The notes below the pieces were generated by a model. It ran no database searches, had not been told where the DNA came from, and was given only the letters and a program-made list of their open reading frames with translations. 64,000 nt of DNA from Opitutia bacterium (GTDB lineage Bacteria; Verrucomicrobiota; Verrucomicrobiia; Opitutales; UBA953). How positions within the stretch are numbered: the stretch's first letter is position 1; each line of letters opens with the position of its first letter. The DNA is taken from the NCBI GenBank assembly GCA_003569245.1, contig BGOM01000002.1, positions 1-64,000 on the forward strand, read 5' to 3'. A program made the position numbers and the translations under genes. Below, one piece after another: positions 1-10,318 of this stretch.

Positions 1-59
1 TCAACTTCGTCGGCGATGGTCTGCGCGACGCCTTCGACCCCCGGGCCTCCAAGAAGTGA
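1..59 (+). CDS. C-terminal end of an ABC transporter permease (5' part outside window)
   Basis: Only the last 18 residues are visible, read from base 3 to a TGA stop at 57-59. They read NFVGDGLRDAFDPRASKK. The pattern (N/F)xGDGLRDAxDPR is the usual last line of DppC/OppC-type inner-membrane permeases of peptide and nickel ABC importers, where it lies just after the last membrane segment on the cytoplasmic side. The rest of the gene and any ATPase partners lie upstream of the window. The next gene begins four bases after the stop, so it may be cotranscribed. The identification rests on this short motif alone. Confidence 0.7.
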   Translation, partial: NFVGDGLRDAFDPRASKK

Positions 60-63
60 TCCC

Positions 64-332
64 ATGCCGCTGCGACGTTACATCGTGCTGAAGGCCGACG
101 GCGCCGAGGGCGAGGAGTTCGAGGTCGACCTGCCGGCCGAGGGCCCCACCCCCGACTTCACGCATCACCCCGCGAGCGGTGAACCGTGTCGCCGCGTGCT
201 GGAGTCCCCTCGTTGACCATCCGTTACGGGGAGGGCGCGATGAAGCAGTCGGTGAGCGATGAGCGCCTGGCCCGGGCCGGCTTCCGGCGTCTGGAGAAGG
301 ACGGGCAGGGCGGTTGGACGAAGATCAACTGA
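64..332 (+). pseudogene. FmdB-type small zinc-ribbon-like protein, interrupted by a one-base frameshift
   Basis: An ATG at 64 opens a frame of 50 codons (MPLRRYIVLKADGAEGEEFE... ending CRRVLESPR) that stops at 214-216. The downstream bases continue in another frame to a stop at 330-332 and read LTIRYGEGAMKQSVSDERLA and then a short tail ending GGWTKIN. Adding one C to the CCCC run at 206-209 joins the halves as ...LESPSLTIRYGEG..., giving about 89 residues. The first half resembles FmdB family regulators (the HPxSGEPCRRV segment), although the usual CxxC zinc pairs are not obvious. The joined tail is of a type I associate with longer FmdB-like proteins of this phylum. The break may be real or a homopolymer sequencing error. 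Confidence 0.55.
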
Positions 333-365
333 GGTCGGTCCCGACCGGCGACCCTGCCAAACGAA

Positions 366-389
366 ACACCCTGCCGGTGGGCAGGGTGT
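366..389. terminator. Perfect 10-bp hairpin between convergent genes
   Basis: ACACCCTGCC at 366-375 and GGCAGGGTGT at 380-389 are exact reverse complements around a GGTG loop. The hairpin lies between the end of the FmdB-like gene on the plus strand and the end of rpsP on the minus strand, which is where a bidirectional terminator is expected. There is no T run on either side, so it is not a classical intrinsic terminator. Confidence 0.45.
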
Positions 390-431
390 GACGTCGTCAG
401 GGTGGGGCGTTTCCGCCGTGTGGGTCTAGCT

Positions 432-692
432 TCAGGCCTTGGCCGGAGCGGCCGCGCGGGCGCGCTTCACGAGCGACTTCGCGGTGTCCGAGGGCTGGGC
501 GCCGAGCTTGATCCAGTGATCGACGCGCTCGACATTGATGCTGAGGGGGTTGGCCTTGCCGCGGGCGGCCGGGTTGTAGTTGCCGAGGACTTCGACGAAG
601 CGACCGTCGCGGCGGATGCTCTGTTCGGCGACGACGAGGCGGTAGGTAGGCTCGTTCTTGGTGCCGAAGCGTTGGAGGCGGATGCGTAGCAT
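432..692 (-). CDS. rpsP: 30S ribosomal protein S16
   Basis: S16 is a small protein of the 30S subunit body needed for its assembly. The 86-residue product begins MLRIRLQRFGTKNEPTYRLV and contains the S16 signature RLQRFG...PTYRLVVAEQ, followed by DGRFVEVLGNYNP; the length is normal for the family. An upstream in-frame ATG at 746 would add 18 residues of low-complexity sequence with no S16 similarity, so the ATG at 692 is used. No Shine-Dalgarno sequence precedes it (the leader ends CCAACCAAC-ATG). In most bacteria rpsP heads an rpsP-rimM-trmD-rplS operon. Here it lies downstream of rplS, behind a strong terminator, and rimM is absent from the neighbourhood, so it must have its own promoter in 693-884. 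Confidence 0.97.
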   Translation of the reverse strand: MLRIRLQRFGTKNEPTYRLVVAEQSIRRDGRFVEVLGNYNPAARGKANPLSINVERVDHWIKLGAQPSDTAKSLVKRARAAAPAKA

Positions 693-846
693 GTTGGTTG
701 GAAAATGAGGAAGGTGGAAAGACGCAGGAGGGCGGGGTGGAGTCAAGCATTCCCCGGCAGGAAAGGATGAAATTTTAACCCGGGGTCAGGAGGGGGTGTT
801 CGGGAAACCTCGAATTAAGCCTATGGGCCAGAGACATTTAGGGCGT

Positions 847-860
847 GTATTTTGAAATAC
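847..860. promoter_or_regulatory. AT-rich palindrome upstream of rpsP
   Basis: GTATTT at 847-852 and AAATAC at 855-860 form an inverted repeat with a two-base centre, inside an AT-richer patch between the rplS terminator and the rpsP start. The position fits an operator or promoter region for rpsP, which the terminator at 885-914 isolates from the upstream operon. No convincing -35/-10 pair could be assigned. Confidence 0.25.
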
Positions 861-884
861 TATCCGGAAGAGGGTGCCGCCGGG

Positions 885-914
885 CACAAAAAACCCCGTC
901 AAAAGACGGGGTTT
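885..914 (-). terminator. Intrinsic terminator of the trmD-rplS operon
   Basis: On the minus strand AAACCCCGTC, a TTTT loop and GACGGGGTTT form a 10-bp stem that runs directly into a TTTTTT tract. It begins about 20 bases past the rplS stop codon. Stem, loop and U-tract are all textbook, and it should end transcription before rpsP. Confidence 0.9.
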
Positions 915-935
915 CTGGGGTAGGCCGGGGAGGGC

Positions 936-1322
936 TTACTTGGCGGCGACTTCGGAGGGCTCGAAGCGCTTTTCCTTCACCTTGGTCGCCGACTTGCCCT
1001 GGCGATCACGGAGGTAGAAGAGGCGGGCGCGCATGACCTGGGACACGCGTTCGACCTCGATCTTCTCGATGTTGGGGGAGTGGACCGGGAAGGTGCGCTC
1101 GACGCCCTCGCCGAAGGAGACGCGGCGGACGGTGAAGGTCTCGTGGATGCCGCCGCCCTTGCGCTGGATCACGATGCCGGAAAAGAGCTGGGTGCGCTCC
1201 TTGTCGCCTTCGCGAACCTTGGTGGAGACTTTGACGCCGTCACCGACCTTGAAGGAGTCGTCGCCGCGGCTGGTCTTCAGCTGGCTCTGGGTGGCGAATT
1301 GGATGAGGGGATGGTTGCTCAT
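936..1322 (-). CDS. rplS: 50S ribosomal protein L19
   Basis: L19 lies at the 30S-50S interface of the large subunit. The product is 128 residues, beginning [17 protein letters not shown]. It shows the L19 core: the [20 protein letters not shown] stretch, then [34 protein letters not shown] and SPNIEKIEV. The length is slightly above the usual 115 or so because of a short C-terminal extension ending FEPSEVAAK. Its ATG overlaps the trmD stop as ATGA, so the two genes are translationally coupled. The intrinsic terminator about 20 bases downstream closes the operon. Confidence 0.97.
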   Translation of the reverse strand: MSNHPLIQFATQSQLKTSRGDDSFKVGDGVKVSTKVREGDKERTQLFSGIVIQRKGGGIHETFTVRRVSFGEGVERTFPVHSPNIEKIEVERVSQVMRARLFYLRDRQGKSATKVKEKRFEPSEVAAK

Positions 1323-2011
1323 GGCTGGGTTGCTTGGTCTTTCAGTAGGTCCGGTCTGCGTTGCTGAGTCTTCTCGATTTGCCTTTCCCGGCGCCATTTG
1401 TCGATTTCGGCGTGATTTCCTCCGAGGAGGACCGGGGGCACCTCGAGACCATCGTAAACGGCGGGTCGGGTGAACTGCGGAAAGGCGAGCAACTTGCCGT
1501 TGTAGCTGTCCCCCGTCAAGGAGTTTTCCTCCCCTAATACCCCGGGGATCTGCCGACCCAGGCAATCGACGAGGACGCAGGCCGGCAGGGTCCCGTTGGT
1601 CAGGACATAGTCCCCGATGGAGATTTCGCGGGTGACTTTGCGGTCCCGGAAGCGCTGGTCGATGCCCTCGTAGTGCCCTGAAACGAGGATTAAGTGCTCT
1701 TTTTGAGCCAATTCCTTGGCCAAGGGGTTGGTCAGCTGCTCCCCGTCCGGGCAAAGGTAGATGACCTCGCAGCCCGGGGTGGCCAGGGCATCCACCGCGT
1801 CGAAGAGGGGTTGGCAGGTCATCAGCATGCCCGGCCCCCCTCCATAAGGCATGTCGTCGACCTTGCGGTGCTTGTCCTTGGAATAGCTCCGCACGTCGTG
1901 CGCCTTGAACTGGATCAGGCCCTTGGTCATGGCCTTGCCGATGACCGACTCCTGCAGGAAGCCGTCGGCCATGCCGGGGAAGAGCGTGAGAAGGTCGATG
2001 CGGATGGCCAC
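1319..2011 (-). CDS. trmD: tRNA (guanine-N1)-methyltransferase
   Basis: TrmD is a trefoil-knot SPOUT enzyme that methylates G37 of tRNAs from S-adenosylmethionine and so prevents frameshifting. Starting from a GTG at 2011 the protein has 230 residues and opens [13 protein letters not shown], as the family does; a TTG at 2032 would add seven residues. Visible signatures are [11 protein letters not shown] (about residues 54-64), [10 protein letters not shown] (109-118), the knot segment [16 protein letters not shown] (129-144) and FPQFTRP. Aligning to E. coli TrmD, the catalytic Arg and Asp correspond to R153 (CLGRQIPG) and D168 (TGDSY), both present. The family's usual LSGGEL is LTNGTL here. 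It is coupled to rplS by a 4-base overlap and follows an exported hydrolase by about 60 bases. Confidence 0.95.
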   Translation of the reverse strand: MAIRIDLLTLFPGMADGFLQESVIGKAMTKGLIQFKAHDVRSYSKDKHRKVDDMPYGGGPGMLMTCQPLFDAVDALATPGCEVIYLCPDGEQLTNPLAKELAQKEHLILVSGHYEGIDQRFRDRKVTREISIGDYVLTNGTLPACVLVDCLGRQIPGVLGEENSLTGDSYNGKLLAFPQFTRPAVYDGLEVPPVLLGGNHAEIDKWRRERQIEKTQQRRPDLLKDQATQP

Positions 2012-2072
2012 GGGAGGAGAAGCCCCATCCAACCGGGGGCGACCCGGGAGGGCAAGCCGTCGGTGAGGGGAC

Positions 2073-3128
2073 TTACTTCTTCTTGGGCGCGGCGCGGAGA
2101 TTCATCCGCGTCTCCGGCTCAGCCGGGACCGCCGCGCCCACTTCGTCCACCGGGGAGGTGAACAGGTAGCGCCAGACATCTTCCTGAAGGGCGTTGCCCT
2201 TGGCGTCCTTGGGGGCGTTCTTGTTCACCTGCACGAAGCCGTGCGCCTTGTTGGCGTCGCCCTTGACGTCGAACTTCGTGATCAACCGGCGGGAGTGGCC
2301 GAAGGGGGCCTTCACCTCGTCGGTGTTCACGATCGGGCCGAACTTGTTCAGGCCGAGCAGCAGCCAGGAGCGCGGGTAGTGGTCGCCCGCCCAGCCGCCG
2401 TCGAGGACGTGGCTGTAGCCGAAGAAGCGGTTCGCCGGCGTCGCCGACGGCAGGCCCTGCCAGGTGTCGAGCTGGTCGCGCGGTCCGCAGAACATCACCA
2501 CGCGGGCGACCTTCTGGGCGATGGCGAAGCGCGCGGAGGACGTCGCGCCGTGCGAGGCCCCGGAGACGATGACCTTCTCCCAGTCGAGGCTCTGGCCATC
2601 CTTGGCGAGGAACTGCTCCCAGCGGCCCTGCGGGTGGGTCTTGGCCAGGTGCTTCACGAACTGGAAGGCGCGCTCCTTCATGCTGTCGGGCGCGGGGATG
2701 TCGATGGCCTTGCTGGCGTCGACGCCGGTGGTCGCCTCGAGGCGGATGTTGCCGAGGTGCTGGGGGTCGTCGGCCGGCTCGGTGTTCAGCTTGCCGAACC
2801 ATTCGCGGGCGTAGGCCACCTGGATGTGGTGGAGGCCGTAGCCGTTGACCTTGTCGGCCAGCGGCTGGCTGTAGCCCATCAGCCAGATCACCAGTTGCCC
2901 GCGGGGCGCCACGCGCGTGTCGACGTCCGCGTGCTGCACGTCCTGCGGCTTGCCGTCCTTCTCGAGCACGAAGCCCACCTCGGGGTGGGACTTGCACCGC
3001 GGGTCGATCTCGCTGGCGCGCGCGGTCAGGTGGTACGCCTGCGGTTTGGGGTCGGCGAACTTCGGCGCCGCGTCGGCGGCGAAGGCGACGACGGCCAGGA
3101 GGAGGGGCAGGCTCGGGAGGAGGCGCAT
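2073..3128 (-). CDS. Exported alpha/beta-hydrolase-like protein
   Basis: The 351-residue product starts MRLLPSLPLLLAVVAFAADA, a clear signal peptide with a likely cleavage after ADA, so the protein is secreted or periplasmic. The segment KVIVSGASHGATSSARFA holds a GxSxG nucleophile elbow (GASHG) typical of alpha/beta hydrolases, and MFCGPRDQLDTW could carry the acidic residue. The C-terminal part is rich in charged residues and ends PKKK. No substrate can be deduced; it recalls the BPSS1187-type hydrolases but I am not certain of that assignment. The ATG at 3128 is preferred to an upstream start because it opens exactly at the signal peptide. The leader reads CCATCCCC-ATG with no Shine-Dalgarno. 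It sits in a same-strand run from 4651 to 936. Confidence 0.75.
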   Translation of the reverse strand: MRLLPSLPLLLAVVAFAADAAPKFADPKPQAYHLTARASEIDPRCKSHPEVGFVLEKDGKPQDVQHADVDTRVAPRGQLVIWLMGYSQPLADKVNGYGLHHIQVAYAREWFGKLNTEPADDPQHLGNIRLEATTGVDASKAIDIPAPDSMKERAFQFVKHLAKTHPQGRWEQFLAKDGQSLDWEKVIVSGASHGATSSARFAIAQKVARVVMFCGPRDQLDTWQGLPSATPANRFFGYSHVLDGGWAGDHYPRSWLLLGLNKFGPIVNTDEVKAPFGHSRRLITKFDVKGDANKAHGFVQVNKNAPKDAKGNALQEDVWRYLFTSPVDEVGAAVPAEPETRMNLRAAPKKK

Positions 3129-3189
3129 GGGGATGGACCTACCGATGGCTTTGCCGGCCGACCTTGGCAACCCTGCGCTGCGGCTCCGC

Positions 3190-4029
3190 CTACCTGGGCA
3201 GTCGCGCGTCAATCGAGTCGAGGGCTTCCTCGACCGTCTCCTTCGGCGCCCATTGGTGGCCGCCGCGGAACTCGAACAATTCCATCCGGTCGCCGAAGAG
3301 CCGCTTCATCCGCGGCCCCTCCGCGTAGTTCGGATCCTTCTCGCCGAAGGTGGCGGCCAGGGCGGGCGCCTTGATCCCCGCCACCGGCGAGGCGCCGTTG
3401 GGGCCGATCGGCGCGTAGCCGGCGGCCTGGAACAGCAGGCCGCCGAACCCGGGGCGCAGGCCGACGAAGACCGAGCAAGCCCGGGCCCCGCCCGACATGC
3501 CGGTGGCGACCTTGCGGCCCTCCGCCAGCCGCACTCGTCGGATCACGTCATCGTGGGCCGCGATGAAATTGCCGACCGTCGGTTCCCAATCGCCGTTGCG
3601 CGATTCCTCGAGCATCACGGCGACATAGCCGTGACGACGGATCCAGTCCGCCATCGCGCCCATGGTCGCCTTGCCGTTAGGCGAGGCGATGAAGAGCGAC
3701 GACCGGGCCTGGGTCGGCGACGATGCGTAGTCCGCCGGTAACCAGAGCTGGTAGTGGTAGGGGTCCGTCCCGCGGTAGAGGCAGGTGATGCGGGTCAGGC
3801 CGCCCGCGGTCAACGGGGCGTCCGCCGGCGTCGGCCGGAAGTCATCCGCCGCGCCGGCGCGGGCCGGGACGGCCGGGACGACCTTGGCGCCGGTGGTGGC
3901 GACGCCGCCCGGCCCGCCGCCGGCCTTCATGGCCTCGGCCGTCGCGCGGGCCTTCTCGGCGTTGGTCGCGGCGGACGCGTTCCCGGCGACGAACGTCGCG
4001 CCGGCCAGCAACAGAGGGAGGATGCGCAT
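3190..4029 (-). CDS. Exported esterase-like alpha/beta-hydrolase
   Basis: The 279-residue protein begins MRILPLLLAGATFVAGNASA, a signal peptide, followed by a Gly/Ala-rich linker. From about residue 80 it resembles secreted feruloyl esterase or PHB-depolymerase-like hydrolases: YQLWLPADY, then LFIASPNGKATMG, the nucleophile elbow TGMSGGARAC (about residue 170), an AATFGEKDPNY segment that may give the acid, and RGGHQWAPKET that supplies the histidine. The substrate is unknown. The gene lies 13 bases after the preceding membrane protein gene and 61 bases before the next exported hydrolase, which suggests a shared transcript. Confidence 0.75.
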   Translation of the reverse strand: MRILPLLLAGATFVAGNASAATNAEKARATAEAMKAGGGPGGVATTGAKVVPAVPARAGAADDFRPTPADAPLTAGGLTRITCLYRGTDPYHYQLWLPADYASSPTQARSSLFIASPNGKATMGAMADWIRRHGYVAVMLEESRNGDWEPTVGNFIAAHDDVIRRVRLAEGRKVATGMSGGARACSVFVGLRPGFGGLLFQAAGYAPIGPNGASPVAGIKAPALAATFGEKDPNYAEGPRMKRLFGDRMELFEFRGGHQWAPKETVEEALDSIDARLPR

Positions 4030-4042
4030 GCGCCGGCGGCCC

Positions 4043-4651
4043 TCAGCGCTTGCGGTGGCGCTTGATGGCCCGCTCCTCGATCTTGGCCTTGGTCCGGAGC
4101 ACGACCATCGCGATCGAGATGATGGCGAAGCCCGCGAAGAGGATCTTGCTGACCGTGAACGCGTTGAGCCCCGGCGTCGTCTCGAGCGTCTGCTCGTCCA
4201 TGTCGGCGACGAGCGGTTCGGGGTCGGTCGGCGGGGCGACCGGCGCGGCGGCGACGACGACCGGAGGCGGGGCGGAGGATTTCAGGAAGGGGTAGTAGGC
4301 GCCCTCGAACTTCGCGGCGCCTTCGAAGGCGCCCTCGTAGTCGAGTTTCTCGCCGACGGCGTGACCGGTCCCCCGGATGATCGCCGGTACCGGGACGGGC
4401 GCATCGAGCACCAGCACGAGCTCGAAGCCCGCGTTTTCGCGGTCGGAGCGGATGACCTGGACGCGGACCACCTTGGCGCCGGCCGCGGGCGCCGCGGCGG
4501 CCGGGGTGGTTTCCGGGCGGGCGTCCGGGTTGTCCTTCCGGATACGTTCGCGGAGGGCATCGAAGGCCGCCTGATCCTCCTTGGACATCGCCGGCTCCGC
4601 GGCGCCGAGGCCCGGCGCCAGCAGGCAGAGGAGGAGTGGGACCGCGCGCAT
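4043..4651 (-). CDS. Exported or membrane-anchored protein of unknown function
   Basis: The 202-residue product has a signal peptide (MRAVPLLLCLLAPGLGAAEP), a charged stretch with AFDALRERIRKD, a Pro/Ala-rich linker, a middle part with VVRVQVIRSDRENAGFELVL, and one membrane segment near the C-terminus (ILFAGFAIISIAMVVL), ending in a basic tail RTKAKIEERAIKRHRKR. This predicts a periplasmic domain anchored by a C-terminal helix with a positively charged cytoplasmic end. I recognise no family. It is the first gene of the minus-strand run and is divergent from the ABC ATPase gene at 4746, with about 95 bases between the two starts for both promoters. Confidence 0.7.
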   Translation of the reverse strand: MRAVPLLLCLLAPGLGAAEPAMSKEDQAAFDALRERIRKDNPDARPETTPAAAAPAAGAKVVRVQVIRSDRENAGFELVLVLDAPVPVPAIIRGTGHAVGEKLDYEGAFEGAAKFEGAYYPFLKSSAPPPVVVAAAPVAPPTDPEPLVADMDEQTLETTPGLNAFTVSKILFAGFAIISIAMVVLRTKAKIEERAIKRHRKR

Positions 4652-4745
4652 GGGGCCGATTAAGGAGGCCCGCGCCCCGGGCGCAAGCATCGGCCGCCGG
4701 CTTTGCGGCTTGGAAGCGGCGGGGGCTTCCGTCCATGCTGGCCGG

Positions 4746-5543
4746 GTGCCGGCCACCTCCGCTCCCGTCCTCTCCGTCCAGCGCCTGCGCATCGCCCGCG
4801 AGGCCAAGGTCATCCTCCGGGGGCTCGATTGGCGGGTCGAGTCCGGCCAGCACTGGGTCATCCTCGGCCCGAACGGCTCCGGCAAGTCCTCGCTGCTCGC
4901 CGCGCTCACCGGTTACTTCGCGCCGACCTCCGGGTCGCTGGCCGTGCTCGGTGAGACCTTCGGCCGCAGCGACTGGCGCGAGCTGCGTCGCCGCATCGGG
5001 CTCGTGGGTCCCTCGGTCGCCGCGATGATCCAGCCCGCCGAACCGGCGCTCTTCGTCGTGGCCGGAGGCGTCGACGGCCTCGTCAACCTCTGGCGTCGTC
5101 CCCGGCCGGCGACGCTCGCGCGCGCCCGGCGGCTCCTGCGTCTCCTCAAGGTCGGCGGGCTCGCGGCGCGCCCCTGGGGCCACCTCTCGCAGGGCGAACG
5201 CCAGCGGGTGCTCATCGCCCGCGCGCTGGCCTCGGATCCCGCGCTGCTGATCCTCGACGAATCCTGCGCGGGCCTCGATCCGGTCGCGCGCGCGGAGTTC
5301 CTCGCCTTGGTGCGGCGCCTGCCGCAGCTCACGCCCGGCCTGGCCATCGTGTTCGTCACGCACCACGTCGAGGAGATCCTGCCGGTCTTCACGCACGCGC
5401 TGCTGCTGCGGAACGGCGCCGCGCTCGCGGCCGGTCCGATGGCCGACGTCCTGAAGCCGGCCGCCTTGTCGAAGTTGTTCGGCCGCAAGGTGCGGCTCGC
5501 CAAGGGGCGGGGCGGCTGGTCGCTCGCCGTCGCGGGGAAATAG
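4746..5543 (+). CDS. ABC transporter ATP-binding protein
   Basis: This 265-residue ATPase carries a full set of ABC motifs: Walker [10 protein letters not shown] (about residues 40-48), signature LSQGERQR, Walker [13 protein letters not shown] and the H-loop VTHHVEE. The GTG at 4746 is the best start, because the domain proper ([14 protein letters not shown]) begins some eight residues later and no closer ATG exists in frame. The organisation resembles stand-alone ModF/YlmA-type ATPases with one ABC domain. No permease or binding protein is adjacent, so the substrate, or whether it is a transporter subunit at all, cannot be told. Confidence 0.88.
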   Translation: MPATSAPVLSVQRLRIAREAKVILRGLDWRVESGQHWVILGPNGSGKSSLLAALTGYFAPTSGSLAVLGETFGRSDWRELRRRIGLVGPSVAAMIQPAEPALFVVAGGVDGLVNLWRRPRPATLARARRLLRLLKVGGLAARPWGHLSQGERQRVLIARALASDPALLILDESCAGLDPVARAEFLALVRRLPQLTPGLAIVFVTHHVEEILPVFTHALLLRNGAALAAGPMADVLKPAALSKLFGRKVRLAKGRGGWSLAVAGK

Positions 5544-5613
5544 GCGGCGAGGCGGTTTGACCGCTTTCGACTTCCCCTTAACCCCTGCTTCATCCTACTT
5601 CCTCCTTCCCGCA

Positions 5614-7104
5614 ATGCCTTCGCCGTTCGCCAACCTCCTTCCCCGTTACGACGCCGTGGTCATCGGCGCCGGCCTCGGGGGGATGACGGCCGCGAACAAC
5701 CTCGCGAAGTTCGGCCGGAAGGTGCTGCTCCTGGAGCACCACTACCAGCTCGGCGGGCTCGCCACCTACTTCAAGCGCGCCGGCGGGCACGTCTTCGACA
5801 TCTCGCTGCACGGGTTCCCGCACGGCATGATCAAGTCCACGCGGCGTTACTGGACCAAGGAGATCTCCGACCGCATCCACCAGCTGAAGGACGTCCGCTT
5901 CATCAACCCCGACTTCGACGTCCGCACGACCTTCGACCGCGCCGACTTCACGCGCATCCTGATCGAGCAGTTCAAGCTCTCCGCCGCGACCGTCGAGGCC
6001 TTCTTCGCGCACCTGCGGGAGATGAACTACTACGACAACGATCCGCGCACCACGCGCGAGCTCTTCGAGCAGTTCTTCCCCGGCCGCCCCGACGTCCAGC
6101 GCCTGCTCCTCGAGCCCATCGCCTACGCCAACGGCTCCACCCTCGATGACCCGGCCATCACCTTCGGCATCGTCTTCTCGAACTTCATGTCGAAGGGCGT
6201 GTTCATCTTCCAGGGCGGCACGGACACCATGATCAACCTGATGACCGCCGAGATGAAGGCCAACGGGGTCGACATCCGCCGCAACGTGCTCGTCGAGAAG
6301 GTCCACGTCGCGAAGGACGCCGCCGGCCGGCGCCGCGTCGTCGGCGTGAAGCTGCGCGGCACCCGCGAGGGGGAGGAAGCCGAGGTCGCCTGCGCCACCG
6401 TCGTCTCCAACGCCAACATCAAGGACACGGTCCTCAAGATGGGCGGCGCCGAGGCCTTCGACACGCCGTTCCTCGAGCAGGCCCGCCAGGTCCGCGTCAA
6501 CACCTCCTCCTGTCAGGTCTACATGGGCGTGCGCGCAGGCGAGAGCATCCCCCACATCGGCGACCTCGTCTTCACCTCCGAGGCCAGGCCCTTCTCCAGC
6601 CAGGAACTCGTCGATTTCCACACCACCTCGCGCACCTATTCGGTCTACTACCCGGACACCCGGCCGCACACCCGGCAGCCGCGCTTCGCGATCGTGACCT
6701 CGGTCAACCAGAAGTTCGACGACTGGGCCGGGCTCGGCGAGGCCGACTACGCCGCGCACAAGGCCCGCGTCATCGAGGAATCCTTCAAGGGCCTCGAGAA
6801 GTTCATCCCCGACATCCGGTCGAAGGTCGACCATGCCGAGGCCGCGACGCCGCGCACCGTCCAGCGTTACGTCCGTCACGTCGGCGGCACTTCTTTCGGC
6901 ACCAAGTTCGAGGGCCTGAAGGTCTCGATGGCCCTCCCTGAGCAGGTCGGCGGCTTCTACCATGCCGGCAGCGTCGGCATCATCATGTCGGGCTGGCTGG
7001 GCACCATCAACTACGGCGTGATCGTCTCCGCCAAGGCCGACGCGTACCTGCGCGATCCCGACGCCGGCCCGCTGGGCGAGGCCGCGGCGAGCGCCGGGGT
7101 CTGA
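5614..7104 (+). CDS. CrtI/phytoene desaturase-type FAD-dependent oxidoreductase
   Basis: The 496-residue protein has an N-terminal dinucleotide-binding motif ([20 protein letters not shown]) followed by the FAD motif [16 protein letters not shown], and a C-terminal segment with [17 protein letters not shown] that closes the FAD site in the phytoene desaturase/retinol saturase superfamily. Family members desaturate, isomerise or oxidise polyisoprenoids, but some act on other lipids. No phytoene synthase, cyclase or other carotenoid gene is nearby, so the substrate is open. The start at 5614 ([13 protein letters not shown]) is chosen over 5557 because it lies 11 codons before the Rossmann fold. 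A second, more distant member of the superfamily is at 60599. Confidence 0.85.
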   Translation: MPSPFANLLPRYDAVVIGAGLGGMTAANNLAKFGRKVLLLEHHYQLGGLATYFKRAGGHVFDISLHGFPHGMIKSTRRYWTKEISDRIHQLKDVRFINPDFDVRTTFDRADFTRILIEQFKLSAATVEAFFAHLREMNYYDNDPRTTRELFEQFFPGRPDVQRLLLEPIAYANGSTLDDPAITFGIVFSNFMSKGVFIFQGGTDTMINLMTAEMKANGVDIRRNVLVEKVHVAKDAAGRRRVVGVKLRGTREGEEAEVACATVVSNANIKDTVLKMGGAEAFDTPFLEQARQVRVNTSSCQVYMGVRAGESIPHIGDLVFTSEARPFSSQELVDFHTTSRTYSVYYPDTRPHTRQPRFAIVTSVNQKFDDWAGLGEADYAAHKARVIEESFKGLEKFIPDIRSKVDHAEAATPRTVQRYVRHVGGTSFGTKFEGLKVSMALPEQVGGFYHAGSVGIIMSGWLGTINYGVIVSAKADAYLRDPDAGPLGEAAASAGV

Positions 7105-7205
7105 CCGGAAGCCGCCCGGCGGACGTGCTCCCTCTGTCTTTATTCTGTAACGGACCGGCCGTTCCGGCGGCTTGACGGACTCCCGGGAATGGCGACTGTC
7201 GCCGC

Positions 7206-7772
7206 ATGGCCAACGACTCCCAGGACGCCGGGCTCGCGAAGAAGCTCGAGCACGGACTCGAGTACTTCATCTTCGCCAGCCGCTGGGTGCAGGCCCCGAT
7301 CTACGTGGCCCTCATCTTCGCGGCCATCGCCTACGCGTGGAAGAGCGTCCAGGAACTGGTCCACCTGCTGACGGGCTTCGCGGCGGCCACGGAGAGTTCC
7401 ATCATGGTGGGGATCCTCTCCCTGGTCGACATCTCGATGGTCGCCAACCTCGTCAACATGGTCGTCGTCGGCGGCTACGTGACCTTCGTCTCGCGCATCG
7501 ATTTCGGCGACAACGGCGATCGCCCCGACTGGCTGGATCACATCAACGCCAACACCCTCAAGGTGAAGCTGGCCGGCAGCCTGGCGAGCATCTCCGCCAT
7601 CCATCTGCTCAAGAGCTTCATCGCCATCACCGAGACCGTCGGCACGACCGCGGCGATGTCGGCCAACCAGGAGAAGGTGATCCTGTGGCAGGCCATCATC
7701 CACGGGGTCTTCCTCGCGTCGATGATCCTCTTCGCCTGGGGCGAGAAGATGCAGCGCCACGAAGCCCACTGA
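7206..7772 (+). CDS. YqhA-type (UPF0114) inner-membrane protein
   Basis: The 188-residue product shows the UPF0114/TIGR00645 pattern: an amphipathic start (LEHGLEYFIFASRWVQAP), a first membrane helix (IYVALIFAAIAYAWK), a second helix in SSIMVGILSLVDISMVANLV with the family's polar residues, the SRIDF segment, LKVKLAGSLASISAIHLLKSF, and a last helix IIHGVFLASMILFAW. Four membrane segments are predicted. The E. coli homologue is an inner-membrane protein of unknown function. The gene stands alone and converges on the pyrophosphatase gene, with six bases between stops. Confidence 0.9.
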   Translation: MANDSQDAGLAKKLEHGLEYFIFASRWVQAPIYVALIFAAIAYAWKSVQELVHLLTGFAAATESSIMVGILSLVDISMVANLVNMVVVGGYVTFVSRIDFGDNGDRPDWLDHINANTLKVKLAGSLASISAIHLLKSFIAITETVGTTAAMSANQEKVILWQAIIHGVFLASMILFAWGEKMQRHEAH

Positions 7773-7778
7773 GCCCGG

Positions 7779-10205
<2,427 letters not shown>

Positions 10206-10318
10206 GGGTTCGGGGGTGGGGCGGAGGGGAACCGCTTGGTCCAAATTAGCGGACCGGGTCCGTCGTGCCAGCGAAAAACCCGCGGCCCCGCCCGCCATTT
10301 CCATGCATAACCGCTGGG

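Noticed and set aside
5614-7104. Carotenoid gene cluster
   Set aside because: A CrtI-type enzyme alone does not show it; no phytoene synthase, cyclase or ketolase is nearby.
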